A stretch of DNA of 64,000 nt. It comes from Morchella semilibera (Eukaryota; Ascomycota; Pezizomycetes; Pezizales; Morchellaceae). Every line of letters starts with the position of its first letter. Position 1 is the first letter of the stretch. Of the stretch, positions 10,985-21,781 are shown piece after piece. Both the position numbers and the translations under genes were made by a program. The stretch covers positions 558,001-622,000 of the forward strand of contig CM018604.1 in NCBI GenBank assembly GCA_009192285.1, given 5' to 3'. The notes below the pieces were generated by a model. That model had not been told where the DNA came from. It did not search any database and was given only the letters and a program-made list of their open reading frames with translations.

Positions 10985-11449
10985 TTACCTGCCCTCACTC
11001 CCCTTCCCCAACTGCGTGAACCCCACAACAGCCTTCGGCGGGTTCCCCCTCACCGTCCCGTCGCCCATGGCCTTCTCGCGCTCACTGATCCTCTTCTCGA
11101 TCCTCCTGCGGAACCACTCGTCGCGCGCCTCGTCCTGCACCTCGGGCGTGGCGTGCAGCACCATACAGCTGTTCATTACCTGCCGCGGCGTGCGACACGC
11201 CCAGACCGCCGAGATGGTGCGGTTTCGAGCGCAGTCGGCGAATTCTGTGAGTGTTAGCAAACATTCCCCCCCCACCATGAGGTACACCTGTTGGAGGAGC
11301 ATACGCTTGATCTCTTCGGCACAGAGGCCCCGGACACGGGCGTAGTAGAGGTCTCGCACCTGGCCCTCCTGGTAGGCGGAGAGCGGGAGGGGGTTCTTGG
11401 AGAGTTCGGGGATCGGGGGGTGTTCGGTCTGGGGTGAGGTTTTTTGCAT
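10985..11449 (-). CDS. CMC1: Cmc1-family twin CX9C mitochondrial protein
   Basis: Small intermembrane-space protein of the Cmc1 family, involved in cytochrome c oxidase assembly. Exons 11449-11305 and 11244-10985, with a 60-bp intron (GTATGC..CACAG, branch CTAAC), give 134 aa. After splicing the twin motif is exact: CAEEIKQFADC (C-x9-C), then CRTPRQVMNSC (C-x9-C). It is followed by HATPEVQDEARDEWF, typical of the family. The splice is required: reading through the intron destroys the first CX9C pair. The start codon chosen follows a poly(A) run just upstream of MQKTSP. Further in-frame upstream sequence is histidine-rich and looks untranslated. Import would rely on the Mia40/Erv1 relay, with no cleaved presequence. 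Confidence 0.85.
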   Translation of the reverse strand: MQKTSPQTEHPPIPELSKNPLPLSAYQEGQVRDLYYARVRGLCAEEIKRMLLQQVYLMVGGECLLTLTEFADCARNRTISAVWACRTPRQVMNSCMVLHATPEVQDEARDEWFRRRIEKRISEREKAMGDGTVRGNPPKAVVGFTQLGKGSEGR

Positions 11450-13057
11450 TTTTTTTTTCCCGGGGGGATCACGGCCACTGCTGTTTAATTGGGTGAGGAG
11501 GTAGTTTGGTATCGGGGTGGTGGTGGAGGGGGAGGAAGTATGCTGCCTGTGATGGTGATGGTGATGATGTCGAATGATATCCTGTGGCGGGCACCATTGG
11601 TGGGGCTGCGAGTATGTGTGGCTGATGACGTAAGAGGCAAGCATGGGCCCAAGGTGTGTGGTAGCGGATGTGCATCTGATTAGATAAAGCAAATGCCCAT
11701 CTGGTAACGGGGTATAAATTGTAGAACTGCATCCATCCCCAAAATTCAACCGACGCTCTCTGTTTGGGGGCTTACTGTATCACTCGAACAACTGGCTGGC
11801 ACCACTCTACGCAGAATCGCCAGTCCTCCCCCTATATGCATGGGACTATAGGTACGGAACAGCGGTGAAGGGAAAGAATGGTAAAGGAAGACAACAGTGA
11901 AGGGAAAGGGTGGGAAACATACAGCGATGAAGAGAAGAGGAGAGTGGTGAAAAAAAAAAAAAGGAAACAGCGGTGAGGGCAAGGGAAACCAGCGGTGAAG
12001 AAAAACGTGCACTTAAACCCCACCCACAACCAGTAATGTTTTGTCCAATAAGCTATTCCCAGCTGAACTGTTTCCCACCACCGCAAGGCGTCATTATTGT
12101 GATACAGCTCACTCTCTGTGCTGCCTAGTCCCTCATATTCATTCTAGAACAAAGTCACAACCAGGGATCATCGCTACGCCCTGACCTGAGCGGCGGTAGA
12201 GTAGAATAGAGTAATTTAGATAAAGTTGTATATAGGTACAAGTAGGTACCGTTACTTGGGTACATATCGCGGCGGGTGCCATGCACAAGAAACGAGGGGT
12301 CGACGTAAAAACAACCTTGGCGCCAAGGGGGAGCTTGGTTGGGGGCATTACTACATGTACTCATGGGTACTCACTCACTGGTCTGCCAATATTGAAATGC
12401 CGCTTACTTAATATTTTTACCACTTAATTGGGTTGGCATTTTAACTCTGGCACTTTTGTTGGTTCTAGATGCTACACCCATGGGGCGGGTGGGGCGGGGG
12501 TTCAGGGGTTCAGCATCATGTATTCTCACTCACCCACCCACCCACTCACCCACCCGACCACCCATCCTCACTCGTAAACTCTTTCGGACGTGAGTATGGT
12601 AATTCACAAGGGAGCTCTCTACTCAAATGACGGTATACTAATTTTCGACAAGCAGCGGATCAAAAAATCTAATCTATCCATGAACCCCATTTTTTTTATT
12701 GTGATCAATTGCTACAACGATATCTAATAGCACACATACAAACATTGTCCTCTTTTTTTTTTTTTTGGTCGTTTTCCTTTTTACCAGCACCCGGCAGCAA
12801 TATGCTAGAAGAAGCACTAGACAGAAGTCCTCCATCAATAGGAACAAAAGCTTTAAAGAGAAGGAAAGAAAGAAATAAAGAAAAGGAGCATATAAAGAAG
12901 GGAATAAGTAACATGAAGAAAAAAGAAAAAGAGAGAGAGAGAGAGAAGACTATATCCTATCCTGTATTAATTTTTTTTTTTCTTTTCCGTTTTTTTCCGT
13001 TTTTTTCGGTTGATTCTTCTCCCGTAATGGGACTGGACAGAGAAACAGAGCAGAGAC
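11450..13057. other. intergenic region
   Basis: No gene seen. It contains poly(purine) and poly(pyrimidine) tracts (for example AAAGGAAACAGCGGTGA-like repeats at 11860-12005), a CACCCACCCACTCACCCACC run at about 12525-12560, an exact TACATGTA at 12352, and a GAGA-rich run near 12930. Confidence 0.5.
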
Positions 13058-15103
13058 CTATTCATTCCTGAACAGCACACTGATACTCTCACCGTGGTGA
13101 ACCCGTCTCACAGCCTGTACAAATCACAGACCAATTAGTTAGTAACCACACCCAAGAAACACAGGACAGGACACTCACCTCCGCAAAGACCTCCCCAACG
13201 TCCAAAACCTCCAACTTGTGGCACCTCCTCCTGTTCTCGTCCTGCGGGACCGTGTTTGTCGTCACGACCTTATCCAGGGCACTCGCATTGATTCTCTCGA
13301 TGGCATCCCCGGAGAAGACGCCGTGCGTCACGAGTGCATACACCTTTGTCGCACCGCCCTTGCCCTTCAGCAGCTTCGCGGCCCTGGTGATTGTATTTGA
13401 CGTGTCGGCCATGTCGTCGACCAGGATCGCAACCTTGCCCGCAATGTCACCGACCAGCATCATGGTTGCGTTCTGGCGGTCCGTGATGCGTGTAGGGCGC
13501 CGCTCCTGCTGCTCCGTTAGTCTTCTCAAACGACGAGCATGTGGCGTGGGCAAGGCACCTTGTGGATGAGCGCAAACTCCATCCCCAGGGCGTCGGCAAT
13601 CGCCGTCGCACGCTTGGCACCACCGGCATCGGGGGAGACGATGACGGCGTTCTGGTAGTCGGGGATGTTGTACTTGATGTACCTCTGTAGCAGCGGGCGC
13701 CCGTACAGGTTATCCACGGGGATATCAAAGAAGCCCTGGTACTGCGGGTCGTGCAGGTCCATGGTGATGATGTGGTCCGCGCCGGCGCACGTCAGCAGGT
13801 CCGCGACGAGCGTGCCCGCCTGCGCAACCCACTGCTTGTACCCGGTATTCTTTGGCGGCGACCACTCGCTGGACGCCCCGCTGCCCCGCAGCCCACTCAT
13901 CGAGTCCGTCGTGTTGCTCCTGCGCAGCAATGGCGTCATGGAGCTCCTGGGGGTCCCCGGGCCGCTCGGGGGCTCCATCCCCCGCTCGAGCGCCAGCCTT
14001 GAGATCAGCTCGCCGCTCGAAACGCCCATGATAGGGGGGTCGACGGGTCCGGGGGTGCCGGGGCGGGACTCAAACGTGTAATCGCCAACGCGGGCACCAT
14101 TGCCATATGTTGTGGGGGCCTTTGAGAGCGGGGCGCCAACCTTGTTGTACGGAATGTCGGACTGCCTGCTGTATGGGAAGTGGGGGAGGACGGCCGTTAC
14201 CCGCTTTGCGGAGGCGGTCTTGCAGGCGGAGATTGTAATGAGGAGCTCTATGACGCCGTCGTTGACGCGGCCGCAACCCGATTGGATGACGAAGACGTCC
14301 TTGCCACGGACAGAGTCCTGGATCTCGACACGGGTCTCACCGACGGCGAACTTTGAGAGCGTTATGCGGCCGTTGGGGATCCCGAGCTGGTGGCAGATTG
14401 TTGCGACGAGTTCTGGGTGGGAGGAGCCACCGAGGACGACGATATTGCGGACCATTGCGGCGGTGGGAGGCGGGGGTGTCGGGAAGAGTGGGGAGGGTGG
14501 GCGGGGTGGTTGGGTTTCTGCTGGTGATGTTTTTGCTGCTGCTACTTCTGCTTGTGATAGTGGGGTTGGGTTAGCGGGGTGTGGTGACGGTGACGGTGAC
14601 GGTGAAGGTGACGGTGAAGGTGGATCTGTAGATGTAGATGTAGTAGGAGTAGCAAGAGACTCTGAAGGTTCAGAAACGACTTCTGCTTCCTCTGCTTCTT
14701 CTTCTTCTTCTTCTTCCTCTAGAGGAGAAGGTGGTGGTGGTGGTGATGCTGGTGTTGATGTTGATGGCGAGGGAGGAGAAGTTGAAGATTGACTTTCGGC
14801 CCTTTGAGGTTGTTGTTGCAGTTGTTGTTGTTGTTGTGTCGTGGGCTGTTGTTGCACTTCTTTTTCTTCTTCTCCTTCTCTTTCCTCTTCTTCTTTTTGT
14901 CTTGGTGTCTCGACGATCACTTCTCGCACTTGCGGCTCAACAACAACACCAACAACAACGGCCTCTTCCTGCTCTTCCCTCCTCTCCCCTTCCCCTTCCT
15001 GTTCCTGTTCCTGTTCCCCTCGTTCAGGATCACCAGCAGTAACAGCAGGCGCAGGCGTCGCACGATACGAAAACAACCTCGAGACCGGAGTCCTAGAGTA
15101 CAA
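13058..15103 (-). CDS. PRS5: Ribose-phosphate pyrophosphokinase, Prs5-type, with long N-terminal extension
   Basis: Makes PRPP from ribose-5-phosphate and ATP; PRPP feeds purine, pyrimidine, histidine and tryptophan synthesis. Exons 15103-13559, 13505-13179 and 13114-13058, introns 53 and 64 bp. The conserved protein starts at [16 protein letters not shown] (14455), followed by [63 protein letters not shown] and [10 protein letters not shown]. As in yeast Prs5, an insertion (about 100 residues, Ser/Pro/Gly-rich) separates the catalytic halves. From 14455 the product is 426 aa. The frame is open upstream to 15103 (642 aa) through a Glu/Gln/Pro-rich stretch that begins with an arginine-rich, presequence-like [19 protein letters not shown]. 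Which start is used cannot be decided here. Confidence 0.88.
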
Positions 15104-16441
15104 TCACCAATCTTTAGCCCCACCACCACCACAACAGCAATATACCGAAACCAACACCTGATCCCCCCAGAAACAGAAGCAGAAACAGAAGCAGGGAAAA
15201 AAAATAAAAGGCCCTCTCACAGGAACCACCTCATCGGAAGGGGTTTGGTCTTCCAATCAATATATAAGTATATATATATAAAAAACACTAGCTTGAATCA
15301 CGCAAGTATATATGGCCCTCCCTCTCCACTACTGTATATATATATATAGGGAAGAAAAGGACCGCGCCCCCCAAGTACTCTCTAGACTAGAGTAGAGTCT
15401 AGAGCGGGTAAAAAAAAAAAAAAAAAAGGCTGAGGCCTTTTTCCCTCCCCCCTCCCCTCCCCTCCAAGAAATTTTTTTTTTTTTTTTCCCCGTTGGGAGA
15501 TTACTTAACAACAAGCATGCCAAGCCACATGCGCCAAGCCCTTCCCCCACCACGGTCCTCCAACGGCCGTACCTACATGTAGGTAGGTACCAGCACCTCA
15601 GCTCACCATCTCCCCCGCGACTACGTGATTGGGATACAGGACCTCTCTTCTCGAAGTTAGGTTTGGTTCTGCCTTACCGCTGGGCTGTCCACTCACATCC
15701 ATCCATCCATCCATCCACCATCCATCCACACAGTTACCAATACCGGTACCCTATCGGATAAAACAGTCGGGGGACTCGAGTAACGTAATGTACCTACTTT
15801 CTACGGCCAGTACCAGGTCAGTGTCAATGATAATGATACACTTATCCTTGGCACTTGTAGAACAACAAATAAACATCGTCAAACAATTGTCCATACTGTA
15901 TATATAAAAAAAAGAGGTGATTGACTACAGTATAGCGCTAAACACAGCTCTTTGAAAGGGGGGGAAAAAGATCTTGTAGCATCAGAAATAAATACCCCCT
16001 AGCACCTCACGTCTATAGCACGCATAGCATATTATAGTAGATATCGATATTCCACTCTCTTACAACCATCCACTCCCCAAGTTCCTAGCTAGTTATAGCT
16101 ACATGTACATACATACATAGCCAGCTTACAATTGCTACAAACAAATAAAAAAAAAAGGACTGGGTGGTAAAGCGTCCCCCCTCCGTATTTGAAAAAAAGG
16201 CCGTCTTTGTACCACATAGGGTTCAAGTGAATCAACAAACTCTCTCAACTTTTTCTTTCTTACTAACCTTGCCAAACAAAAGAGAGGAAGAGGAAAGAAA
16301 AGACAAAAAAAATTCGATAAAACAAAAGAGAAAAAAAAAAAAAAACAGAAAGAAAAAACCAATCCGCCCAACCAGCCAAACCACCGTAGCAATTCAAAAC
16401 TTACAATTCTCTCTCTACTCGATTCTACCACTACTACACAT
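15104..16441. other. intergenic region between PRS and LAS17
   Basis: No gene seen. It holds poly(A)/poly(T) tracts (15411-15428 and 15472-15487), TATA microsatellites near 15265-15280 and 15333-15348, an ATCC repeat near 15700, and exact TACATGTA palindromes at 15574 and 16100. Confidence 0.5.
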
Positions 16442-18740
16442 TTACCAATCACCGTCATCCTCATCATCTAAAAAAAAGGTTAAAAACGGCCCTATTAATA
16501 TTGGAGTGGAAGAGCAGAGTGAAACTTACCACTTTGGTTCGAAACCTTGCCCTTTCTCTTATCCAGTTCTGCCTGCAACGCAAGCATCGGGTTTGCAGCC
16601 GGCGACGCGACAGCCGGCGGTTTGATAGCCGGGGCGCTTGCGTCCTTCACCGTCTTTGTCTTCTTGAGCGCGCCAATTCCTCCCGCGCCTCTAATGGATG
16701 CTAGTAGGTCTCCAGGGGGGAGGGCGCTCTTGCTGGGTAATGGCGCCGCACCTTCGTCTCGACCTGGTAGAGGCGGGGGCGGGGGTGGTCCACCGGGGGC
16801 CATTCCACCAGGTGGAGGGGGTGGTGGCGGTGGCGGCGGAGGTGTACCCGACCCGAAACCGGCCATTCCCCCAGGAGGTGGTGGTGGTGGCGGCGGCGCA
16901 GACCCACCAAAGCCAGCAATTCCGGGCCCGGGAGGCGGGGGAGGCGGGGGCGCAGCCGAACCGAAGCCGGCCATGCTGGGAGGTGGTGGGGGAGGTGCGC
17001 CGCCGAAGCCGGCCATGCTGGGAGGTGGTGGGGGAGGTACACCGCCGAAGCCGGCCATGACGGGTGCGTTAGACGTTTGCGGCGGCGGTGGGGGCGGCGG
17101 GGGCGGCGGTGGTGCTGCTGGTGGGGCCGCAGCAACAGGAGGAGGGGGCTGGAATGGTGGCGGCGGTGGTCGAGCTGGTGGAATATCTGGATATGGGTTA
17201 GCTAGAGCTTGGAGATTAGAACAAAGGGGATACGAACCTCGAGGCGCTTCTGTTGGAGGCCGAGGTGGAGGTGGAGGCCCTGGGAATGCTGGTCGTGATG
17301 GCGGGGCGGGTATCGATGGCCCTCGGCTTGGGGGTGCCTGCGGAGGAGCTTGTGGGGGAGGCTGTGGGGGAGCTTGTGGGGGCCGGCTTGGAGGCTGGAA
17401 AGGCGGCGGAACCGCAAATTTCGACGGAGCATTATCCTCCATCGGCGTCTTTGGAGGTAGCGGCGGTGCTCTTTCCGTATGCGGTAGTGGTGGCGGCGGT
17501 GGGCTAGGTCTTGGGGGTGGAGCTGAATTGGCATATGCGCCAGCGGTAGGTAGCGGAGGTGGAACTGCAAATCGTGGCTGTGTAGGCGGAGATGCAGCCC
17601 GTGGCGGCGGTGGAGCTGGGGATCGTGATGGTGGAGGAGCTGGGGATCGGGACGGCGGAGGGGGTGGTGACGAGCCTGTCGAGTTAGAAGCCAAATGCCT
17701 TGACCCTCTAGGAACTGGCGGAGGCGGTGGTGGTCCCCTTCGCGACTTTGTCGAGCTTCCAGTTGCTTGAGGGCTCAGTTGGGGAATGCCGTTCCTTACT
17801 ACAGGTGGTGGAGGGGGGCCTGGTGGCGGCGGCGGCATTGAAGGTGGTGGAGGTGCAGATTGCGGGGGTGCAGGCGGCGGGGGTGGCGGTGGTGGAGCTT
17901 TTGCGCTCCTATCAACCCCCCTCGGTGAGCCCGGCACTTCCATTACATGTACCCCATTTCCGTTCGGGAGATGCCTCCTCCTCTCCGCCTCCGCACTCTT
18001 TTCCTTCTCGGCGATATAACTCTTGATAAAGTCCTCGTTATCCTTTATCTGGTCTGCCGTGATCCCCATATCCATCAGCTCCTTCAGGAGAGCCTGGAAC
18101 TCCGGGTCCGGGTTATCTATCGAAAATGGCACATTGGCCCCATTTGCCTGGGGTGCAGGGGGTGCAGGGGGGGAAGGTGAGCCGCGAGAAATGCTATCGC
18201 TGCGTGTGATATGGGGGAGGTGGGGATGCGGTATGTGCGCGCTGAATCCAGATGGGCGGCCCTTTGATTTTGCGTATTTCTCTCGCGCCTCAACCTTTTT
18301 GTGAAACCCTGCAGCCTCCTTCTCATCCGCAAACGAGAACCCCGCCATGCAGTCCTCGAGCTCAAAAGTGTGAAAGAATGTTCGGTCATGATTGTACTTG
18401 AAGCCCTCATAGAGCTCCTGATCCCATATCACGCCTTTGTTACTCTGTCCCTCTCGCCAAAAAAAAAAGTTAGTGCTATGACCCCACTTCCCCCCTAAAC
18501 CCCCCACCTTAAAACCAAAGTAACACGTACAGTAACATCGACTATCTTGAAGAAGAACGTGTGCCCGACCATGTCCTCAGCCAGCACCACCGCCCCACTA
18601 ATTCCTGTAAAGTTCCATTTGTGCTTGTTTGGATGATTCACGTAGAGCCGTGCAACAGCGACAGTGATGATGTTGTTTGAGGGACTGGGGACTGCGCGTT
18701 TAACGACCTGTTTGTCGTCCTTGTTCAGTATGGACGGCAT
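16442..18740 (-). CDS. LAS17: WASP homolog Las17
   Basis: Activator of Arp2/3-driven actin assembly at endocytic sites. Exons 18740-18531, 18444-17238, 17186-16530 and 16467-16442 give 699 aa (2100 nt). The N-terminal WH1 domain begins MPSILNKDDKQVV and continues across intron 1 as SNKGVIWDQELYEGFKYN, with FHTFELEDCMAGFSF. A very long proline-rich region binds SH3 domains and profilin. A WH2-like segment (GDLLASIRGAGGIGALKK) follows. The last exon of 26 nt supplies the acidic Arp2/3-binding end DDEDDGDW. Intron 2 (17237-17187) is 51 nt, in phase and free of stops. I infer it from GT..AG, a GCTAAC branch and the loss of proline-rich character inside it. Its donor GTTCGT is weak, so partial retention is possible. 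Confidence 0.92.
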
Positions 18741-20956
18741 GGCATGCGGTGGTGTGTAGTATCTATATATATGACTGTGTTCTCTCTCTCTCTCTCTCTT
18801 TCTTTCTCTCCTTTGTCAGTTATAGAGAGGTGTCTATGAGTATTATCGATTATCGATTGTATTCCTAGCTTCGAGAGGAGGGGAGGAGAGGGGGGGGGGG
18901 GGGGATGCAGTAGAGTGAGCGAATATGTGTGTGTATGCTGCCAGGGAATGGAACGAGCTGATTTGATGATGATGTCTATGAGGTAGGAGGAGTAGGAGTA
19001 GGGGAGGAGTAAGAAAAAAGAGTTAGGAGTAGGAGTAGGAAGAGTAAGAGTAGGAGTAGGTAGGAGTATGAAGGGGAATGGGGAAAAGTGGTTCAACAGC
19101 CTCAAGATGACGCTTTTGACAGGATCCTTGCTAAAATAGAGCTCGGCCGTTGGTTGGTTCACCAATTAGCGGCTGTGTGTTCGTTCGTTTGTTCCCCTTT
19201 CTCTCGCGCTCGGTCGGCTTCTCTAGGGAACCAAACAGGATTATCTACATGTATGTATGTACCAGCCGTGTACTAGGTGTGTAAGTATTTATCATCCCAA
19301 ATTAGAATGAAATGAATCCCTGTTTTAAATTGACACGCCGCAGCCAGCGGGTACATGTAGGTACAGACAGAATAGAATAGAAATTGTGTCTGTCTCTCCC
19401 ATGAATTCAAGAGAGGGTAATTACACTTTCATACTCGGCTCTGTCGATACAAAATCCGACATGAAAGAAAAGAACTCTTGAGGGGTACGTAAGTCAAACT
19501 CAGCCTTATTACGTGTGTGTGTGTATGCGTGCTATCGCCACTGTGGCTGAGGGATGTGTTACGAGATCCCCCCGCTTACATAATTGAGCTCGGCACTGAG
19601 TGATTTTTGATGACCGCGGGTATCGATGTTCCGGTGCCGCGTTGCCGCTGGCCGACAGACAGACAGACAGACAGACATTTACTCCCCAGCCTGACACAAC
19701 GCGCGCCCGTCCCTGTTGCATCATACCGCAGCACAGGTGCAGTAGGTACATATGTGCCTGTCCCTGCAAGATATGAAACCCAGGTTCACCCAGCAAGGAT
19801 TCCCAGCCACAACCATAATCTTATTTACAGCCAGTCGTGATTATTAATGCGATCCCTAAGGCTTACATACTGTTCCCCCTTCAGCAGATACAGTTCCGTG
19901 GAGATGATTGGGTTTTCTGTTTCCTCTCTCTCTGTATAACTCAGAGGCCGGGAATGTTACAGTCTAGGATACGGTTCGACGGGGCCATGTCGTCTTGAAG
20001 ATCTCCGTCGTGTTGAAGATCCCCGAAAGGATTGGCTAGGGTGTTGAACAGTAGAGTTGAAGCTGCACGACATTTTAGAGAATACTCTTCTCACCTAAGG
20101 CTGCTAAGCTAACTATGGGCCCTACTTCTCAAGGTGTTAACTACACCATCAACTACGGGACCTGTATTGTATTCTGGCCCATAGAACAAACAGCGCCGGG
20201 AGCGTTCACACACGCGACCACCACCCCCTTCCGCTAAACACACCTGTGGCCTATATATACCACGCCTACTAAGCTGGTCCGAGATATGGAATAAAACACA
20301 AGTTATAAGCCGCGTTGTGCTCGCTGAAAGCACTTTTTTGATGCTCCTACCTATATATATAACCCCTAGAGCTAAACTGGTGGATTTCACCGGTCATACA
20401 CTCTACCAATGGCTACCCAAAACTTATATAGCGGTATCTACACTGGCTAGGAAAGGCCTATGCACATACAAAACCGCCCTGGTTATCAGAGCACGCACAA
20501 GCTAGAAGGTGCCCCACCACCCTTCACAGGGAGACCTGTTCCTGTGTACATATATCTGCAGAAGCCATCTGGCCTGATAAACGAGTTTCCTGTGCGGCAC
20601 GGGTAGGGTGCCTATGGTATCTCGCTGCGATGGACAGTTTCTACATATTTCAGCAACGGGGAGCTAGAACAGATCTGGGTACATAAAGGGCGGGGATTCA
20701 ATTCTTATCTACGGTTTTCCTGCATAGCCCGGTTCGAGCACCTTAAGCAGAAGATGGCGGTTGGGCTAGTACATTTGTGTATATAGAGTTCGCTAAGCGG
20801 GGCCGCAAATGTTCACTCTATTCGGGGGGCATGTTTTGCGAATGTGCGGATACGGTGGGTATTATACATACATGATTATTAAGACCCAACTCCTCCATCA
20901 CCAACTATCACTCACGCCCAAACTCCCCACAACCAACAAGCAAAAAAAAACCCACC
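18741..20956. other. gene-free stretch
   Basis: No supported gene. 18780-18800 is a TC/CT repeat, 18892-18903 a G12 run, 18980-19070 a GTAGGAGTAGGAG repeat, and 19661-19676 a GACA repeat. Exact TACATGTA occurs at 19246 and 19352. Small open frames at 20100-20500 show no recognisable domain. Confidence 0.5.
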
Positions 20957-21437
20957 CTAAACCCCCAACCTACCAAACACCCTATCCAGCTCCTCCCCTC
21001 GCTCCCCACCACTCTGTCCCTCCCTCCTCGTAGGCTCCAGCATCCTCAACCCAGTATCCAAGTACCCCGGCGCAACCCTCCGCTTCTCGTTCAGCTCGCG
21101 CTCCGCAATGGCCTTCTCCCAGTCTGCGATCTCTGCCGCGGCCTGGTCGCGCTGCGCCTGCAGGTGCGAAATGAGCGCCTGGCAGCCCTGCACCACGGCC
21201 TGCGGCGTCGTCGTCATGGACCCCGAGGGCGAGACGATACTGGGCGGGGAGGGTGACGCGGGCGGGAGCGTGCTTGGCAGCGTCTGGAAGGTGTAGGGGA
21301 GTGTCACGGCCACGGGTAGGTGGATGAAGGGGGAGACGGAGAGGGGGAGCTGTTGCAGGAGGGTGTGTGCTGGTGGTTTTGTTAGTGGAGAGTGGAGAAA
21401 GAGGGCGAGTAGGGGACTTACAGCGGTAATCGTGCAT
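20957..21437 (-). CDS. Small unknown protein
   Basis: Not recognised. Exons 21437-21422 (16 nt, coding MHDYR plus one base) and 21369-20957 flank a 52-bp intron (GTAAGT..CCAG, branch CTAAC). The product is 142 aa. After splicing the N-terminus reads MHDYRSHTLLQQLPLSV. The middle is Pro/Ser-rich. The C-terminal half contains a predicted helix (LISHLQAQRDQAAAEIADWE) followed by KRRVAPGYLDTGLRMLEP, which looks like a conserved short motif. The helix pattern would suit a subunit of a larger complex, but no function can be assigned. It diverges from NOP4 with about 345 bp between start codons, so the two probably share a promoter. Confidence 0.65.
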
Positions 21438-21781
21438 TGTGGGATTTGGATCGGGGGTTGTGTCTGTTTTTTTTGTGTGTATATGTAGAGTTTTGTGGGT
21501 TCGAAGGCACTGGTTCTTGGAGTTGAGCTTATCTCCCTCTATTTGAGCTTCTACTTATCGAACACTTTTGTTTATCGGAGCTCTGAGGTTCGGCATGTGG
21601 CTGTGCATCCCGCACCGCCATCTATCACATGTGCACTGCCACAGTGGTTACCCTGCCCTTCCCCCGCCAATGACCGAGATTGACAAAAAAAAAAGTTCAA
21701 CACCAAAGAAAAACCCGCGATATCAAAAAACCAATTCAATTGCTCCACCACCACACAATTACATACAAACAAACAAAAAAA

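Noticed and set aside
14100-14792. 230-codon plus-strand frame over PRS
   Set aside because: It is antisense to conserved PRPP synthetase motifs and becomes Ser/Gly low complexity.
16547-17770. 407-codon glycine-rich frame antisense to LAS17
   Set aside because: It is the complement of polyproline codons. The opposite strand carries WH1, WH2 and acidic WASP motifs with matching introns.
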